From Emcibacter sp. (GTDB lineage: Bacteria; Pseudomonadota; Alphaproteobacteria; Sphingomonadales; Emcibacteraceae): a DNA stretch of 64,000 nucleotides. A program made the position numbers and the translations under genes. A model generated the notes under the pieces. The model was not told the origin of the DNA. It ran no database searches and was given only the letters and a program-made list of their open reading frames with translations. The DNA is taken from contig JAKIUQ010000005.1 of assembly GCA_021647465.1 (NCBI GenBank), positions 62,001-126,000 of the forward strand, in the 5' to 3' direction. Shown piece by piece: positions 27,680 through 36,035 of the stretch; positions within the stretch are counted from its first letter, which is position 1; every line of letters begins with the position of its first letter.

Positions 27680-30085
27680 ATGGACGAACCAATGAGCATC
27701 ACATACCCCGTGCTTCCCCTAAGAGATATTGTGGTTTTTCCACATATGATCGTTCCGCTGTTTGTTGGCCGGGAGAAATCTGTCAAGGCGCTTGAGAATG
27801 TCATGGCCAATGACAAAAAAATCCTGCTCGTGTCCCAAAGGGATGCCAATGATGATGACCCTGAACCGGAAGATATTTTTGACGTTGGCACTATTGCCAC
27901 CGTTATGCAGCTTTTAAAACTGCCGGATGGCACGGTGAAGGTTCTGGTCGAAGGGGGCTCGCGGGCCAAAATCACGCGTTATCTTGATAATGAAGATTTT
28001 TTTGAAGCTGAAGCCGAAATCGATACGCCTGTTGTCGAGGAATCCAAAGAATTACTGGGATTGGTCAGATCTGTCATCAAGCAGTTCGAGCAATATATTA
28101 AATTCAATAAAAAGATACCTTCTGAGGTACAGGCATCGGTCAGTCAGATCGACGATCCGGAAAAGCTGGCGGATGTGGTGGCTTCTTACTTGTCGCTGAC
28201 CATCGCCGCCAAGCAGGAACTCTTGGAAAATTCTGATCTTTTGTCTCGTCTTGAGAAAATTTACAGTGTTATGGAAGGTGAGATTGGTGTCATGCAGGTG
28301 GAAAAGAAAATCCGCCATCGTGTGAAAAACCAAATGGAAAAGACCCAGCGCGAATATTATCTTAATGAACAGATGAAGGCCATCCAGAAGGAACTGGGTG
28401 ACGGGGATGAAGCCAAGGATGAAGTTACCGAGCTGGAAGATAAAATTAAATCGACCAAGTTAAGCAAAGAAGCGAATGAAAAAGCCATGGCTGAGCTGAA
28501 GAAGCTTAAGAGCATGAGCCCGATGTCCGCAGAAGCCACCGTGGTACGCAATTATCTTGACTGGATACTGTCGATTCCCTGGAATAAGAACAGCAAGACA
28601 AAACTGGATCTGGTCGCGGCTGAAAATATTCTCAATGAGGATCACTTTGGGCTGGAAAAGGTCAAAGAGCGGATATTGGAATATCTTGCAGTTCAAAAAA
28701 GAACCAAAAAAATTAAAGGCCCGATTCTCTGTTTGGTTGGCCCTCCCGGTGTTGGTAAAACATCTCTTGGTAAATCCATTGCCCGGGCGACGGGGCGGAA
28801 TTTTGTACGCTTTTCAGTCGGCGGCGTTCGTGATGAGGCCGAGATCAGAGGCCATCGCCGGACCTATATTGGCTCTATGCCGGGAAAAGTGATCCAGAGC
28901 ATGAAAAAAGCAGGGACGAGTAATCCAATGTTTCTGCTGGATGAAATTGACAAGATGGGCGCCGACTTTAGGGGGGATCCTTCCTCAGCATTGCTGGAGG
29001 TTCTGGACCCGGAACAAAATAACAAGTTCAGCGATCATTATCTGGAGGTGGATTACGATCTGTCCAATGTGCTTTTTGTGACAACGGCCAATACGTTGAA
29101 CATGCCGCAGCCGCTTTTGGACCGGATGGAGGTTATTAGCCTGTCTGGTTATACAGAAGACGAGAAAGTCGAAATTGCCAAGCGGCATCTGATATCAAAA
29201 CAGATGTCTGATCACGGCCTCAAGGCTGAGGAATGGTCGATTTCTGATGGCGCCCTGATGGAGGTCATCCGCTGTTACACCAGAGAAGCAGGCGTAAGAA
29301 ATCTTGAACGTGAAATCGCAAAGCTGGTTCGTAAAGCGGTTAAGGAAATTGTCCTGGGCAGAACCGCTTCGATAAAGGTAACCCGCAGAAATCTGGCAAA
29401 ATATGCCGGTGTTAAACGCTTTAAATACGGCGAACTGGAAGACAAGGATATGGTTGGGGTCACAACAGGGCTGGCATGGACAGAGGTTGGCGGCGTTATC
29501 CTGCAAATCGAAGCCATCACATCACCCGGTAAAGGTAAGGTCACCATTACCGGCAAGTTGGGCGATGTGATGCAGGAATCAATTCAGGCCGCCATGAGCT
29601 ATGTTCGCTCACGCGCGATGGAATTTGGTATTCAGCCGTCAATCTTTGATAAAACGGACATACATATTCATCTGCCGGAGGGGGCAACGCCAAAAGATGG
29701 TCCATCAGCGGGTGTTGGTATGATTACGTCAATTGTATCTGTTTTAACCAATAAATCTGTCAAGCGTGACGTGGCGATGACCGGCGAGATTAGTCTTCGC
29801 GGTCGTGTTTTACCCATTGGCGGGCTAAAAGAGAAATTATTGGCCGCCCTCAGGAGCGGAATCAAAACGGTTTTAATCCCGGAAGATAATGCCAAGGATT
29901 TGGTTGATATTCCGGATAATGTTATTCGGGGGCTTGATATTGTTCCCGTCAGCAAAGTGGATGAGGTTTTGAAGATTGCCTTGGTAGAATCGCTTGTACC
30001 TTTGACGACTGAAGAGGTAGAGGCTGCGGCAAATCTTGCGAAAAAACAGTCCGAATCTGATTTCGGAACCTCTATCCGCCATTAA
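27680..30085 (+). CDS. lon: ATP-dependent protease Lon
   Basis: This cytosolic AAA+ serine protease degrades misfolded and regulatory proteins (CcrM and DnaA in Caulobacter). The N-terminal LON substrate domain starts at VLPLRDIVVFPHMIVPLFVG. Walker A is GPPGVGKTSLGKS and Walker B lies in FLLDEIDKMG. The catalytic dyad is Ser676 in PKDGPSAGVGM with Lys719 in IGGLKEKLLAA. The length of 801 residues is normal. ATG at 27680 is used; ATG at 27692 is possible and neither has a strong ribosome site. A good terminator follows. Confidence 0.98.
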   Translation: MDEPMSITYPVLPLRDIVVFPHMIVPLFVGREKSVKALENVMANDKKILLVSQRDANDDDPEPEDIFDVGTIATVMQLLKLPDGTVKVLVEGGSRAKITRYLDNEDFFEAEAEIDTPVVEESKELLGLVRSVIKQFEQYIKFNKKIPSEVQASVSQIDDPEKLADVVASYLSLTIAAKQELLENSDLLSRLEKIYSVMEGEIGVMQVEKKIRHRVKNQMEKTQREYYLNEQMKAIQKELGDGDEAKDEVTELEDKIKSTKLSKEANEKAMAELKKLKSMSPMSAEATVVRNYLDWILSIPWNKNSKTKLDLVAAENILNEDHFGLEKVKERILEYLAVQKRTKKIKGPILCLVGPPGVGKTSLGKSIARATGRNFVRFSVGGVRDEAEIRGHRRTYIGSMPGKVIQSMKKAGTSNPMFLLDEIDKMGADFRGDPSSALLEVLDPEQNNKFSDHYLEVDYDLSNVLFVTTANTLNMPQPLLDRMEVISLSGYTEDEKVEIAKRHLISKQMSDHGLKAEEWSISDGALMEVIRCYTREAGVRNLEREIAKLVRKAVKEIVLGRTASIKVTRRNLAKYAGVKRFKYGELEDKDMVGVTTGLAWTEVGGVILQIEAITSPGKGKVTITGKLGDVMQESIQAAMSYVRSRAMEFGIQPSIFDKTDIHIHLPEGATPKDGPSAGVGMITSIVSVLTNKSVKRDVAMTGEISLRGRVLPIGGLKEKLLAALRSGIKTVLIPEDNAKDLVDIPDNVIRGLDIVPVSKVDEVLKIALVESLVPLTTEEVEAAANLAKKQSESDFGTSIRH

Positions 30086-30105
30086 AATAATTCAAATTTT
30101 CCTGG

Positions 30106-30141
30106 AAAAAGCACCCTATGGTTTACTTGGGGTGCTTTTTT
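30106..30141 (+). terminator. Intrinsic terminator after lon
   Basis: GCACCC (30111-30116) pairs with GGGTGC (30130-30135), flanked by A5 upstream and T6 downstream that extend the stem. It lies about 20 bp after the lon stop and separates lon from hupB. Confidence 0.85.
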
Positions 30142-30293
30142 GTTGTTGAAAATCGTGTAAATTCAATGTCAAGCAAACTTTGTGCTAAAAACCGCAGTTT
30201 TGTGAGGTTTTCCCTTTGACGAAACAAAAAAGCACGGCTAGACTGCATTCACTTTTAACCAGTTCAATGAAACTTAGATATAAGGGGAAGATA

Positions 30294-30569
30294 GTGAACA
30301 AAAATGATCTAGTCGCCGCCGTAGCAGCCGCAGCAGACCTTTCAAAAGTAGACGCAGCATCAGCTGTTGATGGCGTTTTCTCATCCATAACAAATGCTTT
30401 GTCTTCCGGCGATGATGTCCGTTTGGTGGGCTTTGGAACCTTCAGTGTTGCTCAGCGTGCAGCAAGCGAAGGTCGTAACCCTCGCACAGGCGAAAAAATT
30501 CAAATTCCGGCTTCAAAGCAGCCAAAATTTAAAGCCGGCAAAGGCCTAAAAGACGCTGTAAACAAGTAA
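30294..30569 (+). CDS. hupB: HU-type nucleoid protein
   Basis: This small basic dimeric DNA-bending protein is 91 residues if the GTG at 30294 is used. That GTG has AAGGGGAAG directly upstream and yields the standard N-terminus MNKNDLVAAVAAAADLSK. Upstream in-frame starts would add about 26 unrelated residues and are rejected. The signature GFGTFSVAQRAASEGRNPRT and the DNA-binding arm are intact. The lon-hupB adjacency is conserved in proteobacteria. It is followed by a strong terminator. Confidence 0.96.
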   Translation: MNKNDLVAAVAAAADLSKVDAASAVDGVFSSITNALSSGDDVRLVGFGTFSVAQRAASEGRNPRTGEKIQIPASKQPKFKAGKGLKDAVNK

Positions 30570-30582
30570 TTTATAAATTTTT

Positions 30583-30622
30583 AAAAGACGGTTGGTAAAA
30601 AAATGACTAACCGTCTTTTTTT
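30583..30622 (+). terminator. Intrinsic terminator after hupB
   Basis: A ten-pair stem (30587-30596 with 30606-30615, including one G-U pair) has a nine-base A-rich loop, A4 before it and T7 after it. It starts about 15 bp after the hupB stop. Confidence 0.9.
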
Positions 30623-30698
30623 ATGCTTTACATGTCTTCAAACAGTCTGTAGACATGCATCCACACGATGTTAACCGCATCATGTGGTTTAAGAAATG

Positions 30699-30774
<76 letters not shown>

Positions 30775-30882
30775 TTTTCTTAAATAATACAGTAGCTTAC
30801 CGGGTATAATTATATTTGATGAATTATACAAAAGTTACTTGACTGGATAGGGTGAATGCCTTAAGTCAGTCTCACACCTTCG

Positions 30883-30959
30883 GGGGGTGTAGCTCAGTTG
30901 GTTAGAGCGCTGGCCTGTCACGCCAGAGGTCGCGGGTTCGAGTCCCGTCACTCCCGCCA
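30883..30959 (+). tRNA. tRNA-Asp (anticodon GUC)
   Basis: This is a 77-nt tRNA with encoded CCA and discriminator G. The acceptor GGGGGTG pairs with CACTCCC (one G-U). The anticodon stem CTGGC/GCCAG encloses CTGTCAC giving GTC. It lies 108 bp after tRNA-Val. Confidence 0.97.
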
Positions 30960-31268
30960 TTTTCTTTATAAGATTTCCATTTTAGCTTTTTTAGAATTTA
31001 ATGACTTAACTGATGTTCAAACCGCTCTGTGCGCAGATCGTTTTTATTTGTTCTGTGTCTTTTTCCTAAAAAATCATTGGCATTCTTCTTCACTTCGGGC
31101 TATTAAGCTAGGAGGGGTTCGAGCCTTGACGTGCGGACGTATTGTATGATGTTTATGGGGTGTGGCCATCGTGCATTTATCGTCTTGTCACAAGTGGTTG
31201 AGCCACAGATATAATTGGAATTTACGTCAGAACTTAAGAGGGTTGGGACTATGCTTTCATTGCGAATT
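30960..31268. other. Intergenic region before nuoA
   Basis: No convincing gene lies between tRNA-Asp and nuoA; the longest short frames are about 20 codons without ribosome sites. A TTGACG at about 31126 could be a second -35 box, but no matching -10 stands out. A short inverted repeat (GTGGC...GCCAC, about 31162-31208) is present. The main nuo promoter candidate is at 31269-31297. Confidence 0.5.
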
Positions 31269-31297
31269 TTGCCTGTGATAATGCGTAATGTGATAAT
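31269..31297 (+). promoter_or_regulatory. Candidate nuo operon promoter
   Basis: TTGCCT (31269-31274) and GATAAT (31292-31297) are 17 bp apart, placing transcription start near 31304 and leaving a leader of under 20 bases before the nuoA ATG. Read by eye. Confidence 0.4.
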
Positions 31298-31321
31298 TTA
31301 TATAAAAGGGGCCATGCTCTG

Positions 31322-31687
31322 ATGAATGAATTGTTGCTTGAATATCTTCCCATTCTGATTTTCTTTTTCATTGCCATAATATTGTCCTGTGTTTTTATCG
31401 TGCTTCCCATGATGCTGGTTGAGCAAAAGCCGGATACGGAAAAGCTCTCGGCTTATGAATGTGGATTTGAGGCATTCGATAGTGCGCGCAAGCCTTTTGA
31501 TGTGCGGTTCTATCTGGTGGCTATTCTCTTTATTATATTTGATCTTGAGGTCGCCTTTCTGTTCCCCTGGGCCATATCGCTTGGGGAGATTGGCCTGTTT
31601 GGTTTTGTCTCCATGATGATTTTTCTTGGCGTGTTGACCATCGGGTTTATATATGAGTGGAAAAAAGGGGCCTTGGAATGGGAGTAA
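31322..31687 (+). CDS. nuoA: NADH-quinone oxidoreductase subunit A
   Basis: This is a small membrane subunit of complex I near the quinone site. It has three transmembrane segments, with the conserved loop KLSAYECGFEAFDSARKPFD between the first two and FDLEVAFLFPWA in the second. The length of 121 residues is typical. It opens a complete nuoA-N operon that runs to 45570 in canonical order with almost no spacing. Confidence 0.97.
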   Translation: MNELLLEYLPILIFFFIAIILSCVFIVLPMMLVEQKPDTEKLSAYECGFEAFDSARKPFDVRFYLVAILFIIFDLEVAFLFPWAISLGEIGLFGFVSMMIFLGVLTIGFIYEWKKGALEWE

Positions 31688-31691
31688 GATC

Positions 31692-32270
31692 ATGGATGTA
31701 AAGCTACCCCATGCAGACGGCAAAATTTCTGAAAATTCACCTGTTACTAATTCCGGGGCCAATTCCGGAACAGATCAGGATGTTTATTTTAAAACGCTTT
31801 CCGATGAATTGTCTGATAAGGGTTTTGTCGTTGCCAATCTTGACGATGTTATCGCCTGGGCGCGGACGGGGTCATTATGGTGGATGACATTTGGTCTGGC
31901 CTGCTGCGCTGTTGAGATGATGCATTCCAGTATGCCGCGTTATGACGTGGAGCGGATGGGCTTTGCCCCGCGTGCCTCCCCGCGCCAGTCTGATGTGATG
32001 ATTGTGGCGGGAACCCTGACCAATAAAATGGCGCCCGCCTTGCGCAAGGTTTATGACCAGATGGCAGAGCCGCGCTACGTGATTTCCATGGGCAGCTGCG
32101 CCAATGGCGGCGGTTATTATCATTATTCTTATTCTGTGGTGCGGGGCTGCGACAGGATCGTTCCCGTCGATATTTATGTTCCCGGCTGCCCTCCTACGGC
32201 AGAAGCTCTGGTTTACGGTATTCTCCAGCTTCAAAAGAAAATTCGCCGAACCACAGCTTTGGACAGGTAA
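31692..32270 (+). CDS. nuoB: NADH-quinone oxidoreductase subunit B
   Basis: This peripheral-arm subunit carries the terminal 4Fe-4S cluster N2 that reduces quinone. Cluster cysteines are seen in GLACCAVEM, GSCANGGGYYHYSYS and YVPGCPPTAEAL. I chose ATG at 31692, seven bases after GGAG, giving 192 residues; an upstream frame overlapping nuoA has no support. The first 30 residues are polar and variable. Confidence 0.97.
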   Translation: MDVKLPHADGKISENSPVTNSGANSGTDQDVYFKTLSDELSDKGFVVANLDDVIAWARTGSLWWMTFGLACCAVEMMHSSMPRYDVERMGFAPRASPRQSDVMIVAGTLTNKMAPALRKVYDQMAEPRYVISMGSCANGGGYYHYSYSVVRGCDRIVPVDIYVPGCPPTAEALVYGILQLQKKIRRTTALDR

Positions 32271-32282
32271 GGAATGAAATAA

Positions 32283-32930
32283 ATGAGCAATCTGGATACA
32301 CTCAAGGATATGGGGCAGGCGATTACAAGCGCCCTCGAAAATGAAATGCATGGCTATGATGTTGCTTTTGATGAGCTGACATTGAATGCCCGCGCAGACA
32401 AAATTGTGACCATTCTGACGTATTTGCGTGATGAGGCCAATTATAAATTTGTTCAGCTTACCGATATTTGCGGTGTTGATTACCCCGAGCGCAGTAAGCG
32501 ATTTGATATTGTTTATCACCTGTTGAGTTTAAAATATAACGTTCGGATTAGAATCAAGGTGCAGGCCGATGATGAAGTTCCTGTGCCCTCTGTTGTTCAA
32601 ATTTTCCCCGTGGCCAATTGGTATGAGCGTGAGGTTTGGGACATGTATGGCGTCATGTTTGATGGGCACCCGGATCTGCGGAGGCTTCTTACAGACTATG
32701 GTTTTCAGGGCCATCCCCAGAGAAAGGATTTTCCGCTGACGGGCTATGTCGAGCTTCGTTACAGCGAAGAAGAACGGCGCGTGGTTTATGAGCCTGTTAA
32801 GTTGCAGCAGGAGTTTCGCGATTTTGATTTTATGAGTCCCTGGGAGGGGGCTAAATATATTCTGCCTGGAGATGAGAAGGCCGATGAGAAGGCTGATGAA
32901 AAAGTGAATAAAGAAGGGCAGGGAAGTTAA
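32283..32930 (+). CDS. nuoC: NADH-quinone oxidoreductase subunit C
   Basis: This is the 30-kDa-type subunit of the hydrophilic arm. The signature region reads WYEREVWDMYGVMFDGHPDL, then LLTDYGFQGHPQRKDFPLTG. It is 215 residues. The last 20 form a charged tail with repeated ADEK units, longer than in many homologues. NuoC and NuoD are separate here, unlike the fused enterobacterial form. Confidence 0.97.
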   Translation: MSNLDTLKDMGQAITSALENEMHGYDVAFDELTLNARADKIVTILTYLRDEANYKFVQLTDICGVDYPERSKRFDIVYHLLSLKYNVRIRIKVQADDEVPVPSVVQIFPVANWYEREVWDMYGVMFDGHPDLRRLLTDYGFQGHPQRKDFPLTGYVELRYSEEERRVVYEPVKLQQEFRDFDFMSPWEGAKYILPGDEKADEKADEKVNKEGQGS

Positions 32931-32933
32931 CCT

Positions 32934-34112
32934 ATGGCTGAAGTAGATATTAAAAACTACAATATTAACTTTGGACCCCAGCATCCTGCGGCCCATGGCG
33001 TGTTGCGCTTGATTCTAGAACTTGACGGCGAGATCGTGGAGCGGGCTGATCCGCATATCGGTTTGCTGCACCGGGGGACAGAAAAGCTGATCGAGCATAA
33101 AACATATCTTCAGGCGATTCCCTATTTCGATCGGCTGGATTATGTGTCCCCGATGAATCAGGAGCATGCCTTTTGTCTCGCGATTGAGAAGTTGCTTGGC
33201 TTGGAAGTTCCCGAACGCGGGCAATATATTCGGGTTTTATATTGCGAGATTGGCCGCATTCTGAACCATATTATGAATGTGACGGCACATGGCATGGATG
33301 TGGGGGCCTTGACCCCTATTCTCTGGGGGTTTGAGGAGCGCGAGCTGCTCATGGAATTTTACGAGCGGGTGAGCGGCGCAAGGCTTCATGCAAATTATTT
33401 CCGGCCCGGCGGCGTTCATCAGGATCTGCCCGAGGGGCTGGCCGATGATATTCTGCGCTGGTGTGATAATTTTCCCAAAACCATGAATGATATTGAAACG
33501 CTGGTGACAGAGAATCGTATTTTTAAACAGCGTAATGTGGATATTGGCAAGCTATCCGCCGAAGAATGTTACGCTCTGGGTTTTACGGGCGCCATGCTGC
33601 GGGGGTCTGGCGTGGCATGGGATTTGCGCAAGGCGCAGCCCTATGATGTTTATAATGACATGGATTTCGATGTGGTTGTCGGCAAAAACGGTGATTGTTA
33701 TGACCGGTTTGTCCTGCGTATTGAGGAAATGTACCAAAGTATGCGGATCATTCGCCAATGTATCGAAAAAATGTCTAAAGGTGACGTGCTTTCTGCGGAT
33801 CATACGATAACGCCGCCAAGGCGCGACAAGATCAAGACATCCATGGAGGCTTTGATCCAGCATTTTAAGCTTTATACCGAAGGCTTTAAAGTTCCGGAAG
33901 GCGAAGTATATGCCGCTGTTGAAGCACCGAAAGGTGAATTTGGTGTCTATCTGGTTTCGGACGGCAGTAACAAGCCTTACCGTTGTAAAATCAGAGCGCC
34001 GGGCTTTGCGCATTTGCAGGCGATGGATTATGTAGCGAAGGGTCATATGCTGGCGGATGTGCCGGCATTGATGGGTTCTTTTGATATTGTCTTCGGAGAG
34101 GTTGACCGATGA
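32934..34112 (+). CDS. nuoD: NADH-quinone oxidoreductase subunit D
   Basis: This is the 49-kDa-type subunit that helps form the quinone pocket. Recognisable segments are NFGPQHPAAHGVLRL (with the conserved quinone-site His), HIGLLHRGTEKLIE, FDRLDYVSPMNQEH and GEFGVYLVSDGSNKPYR. It has 392 residues, the usual length. The stop overlaps the nuoE start as ATGA. Confidence 0.98.
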   Translation: MAEVDIKNYNINFGPQHPAAHGVLRLILELDGEIVERADPHIGLLHRGTEKLIEHKTYLQAIPYFDRLDYVSPMNQEHAFCLAIEKLLGLEVPERGQYIRVLYCEIGRILNHIMNVTAHGMDVGALTPILWGFEERELLMEFYERVSGARLHANYFRPGGVHQDLPEGLADDILRWCDNFPKTMNDIETLVTENRIFKQRNVDIGKLSAEECYALGFTGAMLRGSGVAWDLRKAQPYDVYNDMDFDVVVGKNGDCYDRFVLRIEEMYQSMRIIRQCIEKMSKGDVLSADHTITPPRRDKIKTSMEALIQHFKLYTEGFKVPEGEVYAAVEAPKGEFGVYLVSDGSNKPYRCKIRAPGFAHLQAMDYVAKGHMLADVPALMGSFDIVFGEVDR

Positions 34113-34726
34113 ACATCAGTGTAAGAAACGCGGAAACTTTCGAATTTACGCCCGAAAATTTAACATGGGCGGCGGGGCAGCTGGCGAAATATCCGGCCAG
34201 CCGAAAACAAAGTGCTGTCATGCCGCTTTTGACAAAAGCGCAAGAGCAGAATAATGGCTGGGTTTCCGTTCCGGTGATGGAATATATCGCCGATATGCTA
34301 GAGATGCCTTATATTCGGGTGCAGGAGGTCGTGACTTTTTACACCATGTACCGGCAAAAACCGGTCGGAAAGCATGTGATTGAGGTCTGCACCACGACGC
34401 CCTGCTGGTTGCGGGGCTCAGACGATGTTGTTGCGGCCTGCAAGGATGAATTGGGTATTGGCTTTGGCGAAACCACAGCAGACGGCGAATTTACCTTATT
34501 GGAAGTGGAATGTGCGGGGGCATGCGTTAACGCGCCGGTCATTGCCTATAAAGAAAACTATTACGAAGACCTTGATAATGACAGCACCCGGAAATTCATC
34601 AAGGCCATAAAGAATGGCGATATTATCGCGCCCGGCCCGCAAACGACCGATCGTCATAAATCGGCACCAGAAGGCGGCCCGACCACCTTGAAAGAATTTT
34701 GTGCTACGCCGGGAGGGGACAGCTAA
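34109..34726 (+). CDS. nuoE: NADH-quinone oxidoreductase subunit E
   Basis: This thioredoxin-like 2Fe-2S subunit (cluster N1a) pairs with NuoF. Cluster cysteines are in CTTTPCWLRGSDDV and VECAGACVNAPV, giving the CxxxxC plus CxxxC pattern. The C-terminal extension (GPQTTDRHKSAPEGGPTTL) is typical of alphaproteobacterial homologues. Its stop overlaps the nuoF start (TAATG). Confidence 0.97.
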   Translation: MNISVRNAETFEFTPENLTWAAGQLAKYPASRKQSAVMPLLTKAQEQNNGWVSVPVMEYIADMLEMPYIRVQEVVTFYTMYRQKPVGKHVIEVCTTTPCWLRGSDDVVAACKDELGIGFGETTADGEFTLLEVECAGACVNAPVIAYKENYYEDLDNDSTRKFIKAIKNGDIIAPGPQTTDRHKSAPEGGPTTLKEFCATPGGDS

Positions 34727-36009
34727 TGCTTGCAGATAAGGACCGTATCTTTACCAATCTTTATGGTTATCAAAGCTGGCAGTTAGGCGCGGCAAAAAAG
34801 CGCGGCGACTGGGATAATACCAAAGATATCATTGAAAAAGGCGTTGACTGGATTGTCAATGAAATGAAGTCTTCCGGCCTTCGCGGGCGCGGCGGCGCGG
34901 GTTTTCCCACAGGATTGAAATGGTCATTCATGCCCCGGGAATCAGATGGCCGGCCTCATTATCTGGTGGTCAATGCTGACGAGGGCGAGCCGGGAACCTG
35001 CAAGGACCGGGAAATTATGCGCCATGATCCTCATAAGCTGCTCGAAGGCTGCCTTGTGGCAGGTTTCGGCATGCGGGCAGAGGCGGCCTATATCTATATT
35101 CGCGGGGAATTTGTCCATGAAGCGGATGTTCTGGACGCGGCAATCGAAGAGGCTTATGCCGCCGGATTGATCGGGGAAAATGCCTGCGGTACCGGATATA
35201 AGTTTGATATTTATGTCCACAGGGGCGCGGGCGCCTATATTTGCGGTGAAGAAACCGCGCTGATTGAAAGCATCGAAGGTAAAAAGGGCCAGCCCCGCCT
35301 GAAGCCACCTTTTCCCGCCAATGTCGGGCTTTATGGCTGCCCGACGACGGTGAATAATGTGGAATCCATTGCGGTTGCGCCCACCATTTTGCGGCGCGGC
35401 GGCGCATGGTTTGCGGGTCTTGGCCGCGAGAATAATACCGGTACCAAGCTATTTTGTATTTCCGGCCATGTGAATAAACCCTGCAATGTTGAAGAAGAAA
35501 TGGGGATCCCGCTAAAGGAGCTTATCGAAAAGCATGCGGGCGGCGTTCGCGGCGGCTGGGATAATCTGTTGGCGATCATTCCGGGCGGCTCATCCGTTCA
35601 TATGTTGCCGAAGGACATTTGCGATACCGTTTTGATGGATTTTGACAGCCTGCGCGCCGAAGGTTCCGGGCTTGGTACGGCGGCGGTGATTGTCATGGAT
35701 AAATCAACGGATATTATTAGAGCCATCGCGCGGCTCGCGGCCTTTTATCACCACGAAAGCTGCGGTCAATGTACGCCGTGCCGCGAAGGCACCGGCTGGA
35801 TGTCGCGGATTATGGCGCGTATGGTCACCGGCGAGGCAGAACTTGACGAGATTGACCTGCTGCTTGATGTGACAAAAAAAATTGAAGGGCATACCATTTG
35901 TGCGCTTGGAGATGCGGCGGCATGGCCCATACAGGGTCTGTTCCGTCATTTCCGGCCCGAAGTGGAACGCCGTATATTAGCGTATAAAAAGAGCCGAAAT
36001 GCAGCTTGA
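34726..36009 (+). CDS. nuoF: NADH-quinone oxidoreductase subunit F
   Basis: This subunit binds NADH and FMN and carries 4Fe-4S cluster N3. Motifs are RGRGGAGFPTGLKW (NADH/FMN), NADEGEPGTCKDRE and YICGEETALIESIEG. N3 ligands are ESCGQCTPCREG and the distal Cys in HTICALGD. ATG at 34726, after a strong GGGAGGGG, gives 427 residues. An upstream in-frame start inside nuoE is rejected. Confidence 0.97.
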   Translation: MLADKDRIFTNLYGYQSWQLGAAKKRGDWDNTKDIIEKGVDWIVNEMKSSGLRGRGGAGFPTGLKWSFMPRESDGRPHYLVVNADEGEPGTCKDREIMRHDPHKLLEGCLVAGFGMRAEAAYIYIRGEFVHEADVLDAAIEEAYAAGLIGENACGTGYKFDIYVHRGAGAYICGEETALIESIEGKKGQPRLKPPFPANVGLYGCPTTVNNVESIAVAPTILRRGGAWFAGLGRENNTGTKLFCISGHVNKPCNVEEEMGIPLKELIEKHAGGVRGGWDNLLAIIPGGSSVHMLPKDICDTVLMDFDSLRAEGSGLGTAAVIVMDKSTDIIRAIARLAAFYHHESCGQCTPCREGTGWMSRIMARMVTGEAELDEIDLLLDVTKKIEGHTICALGDAAAWPIQGLFRHFRPEVERRILAYKKSRNAA

Positions 36010-36035
36010 ATATAGACAAGTGTGGAGTTTAAATA

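Noticed and set aside
30898..31149. 83-codon frame overlapping tRNA-Asp
   Set aside because: It starts inside the tRNA gene; the protein is a translation of tRNA sequence and AT-rich spacer.
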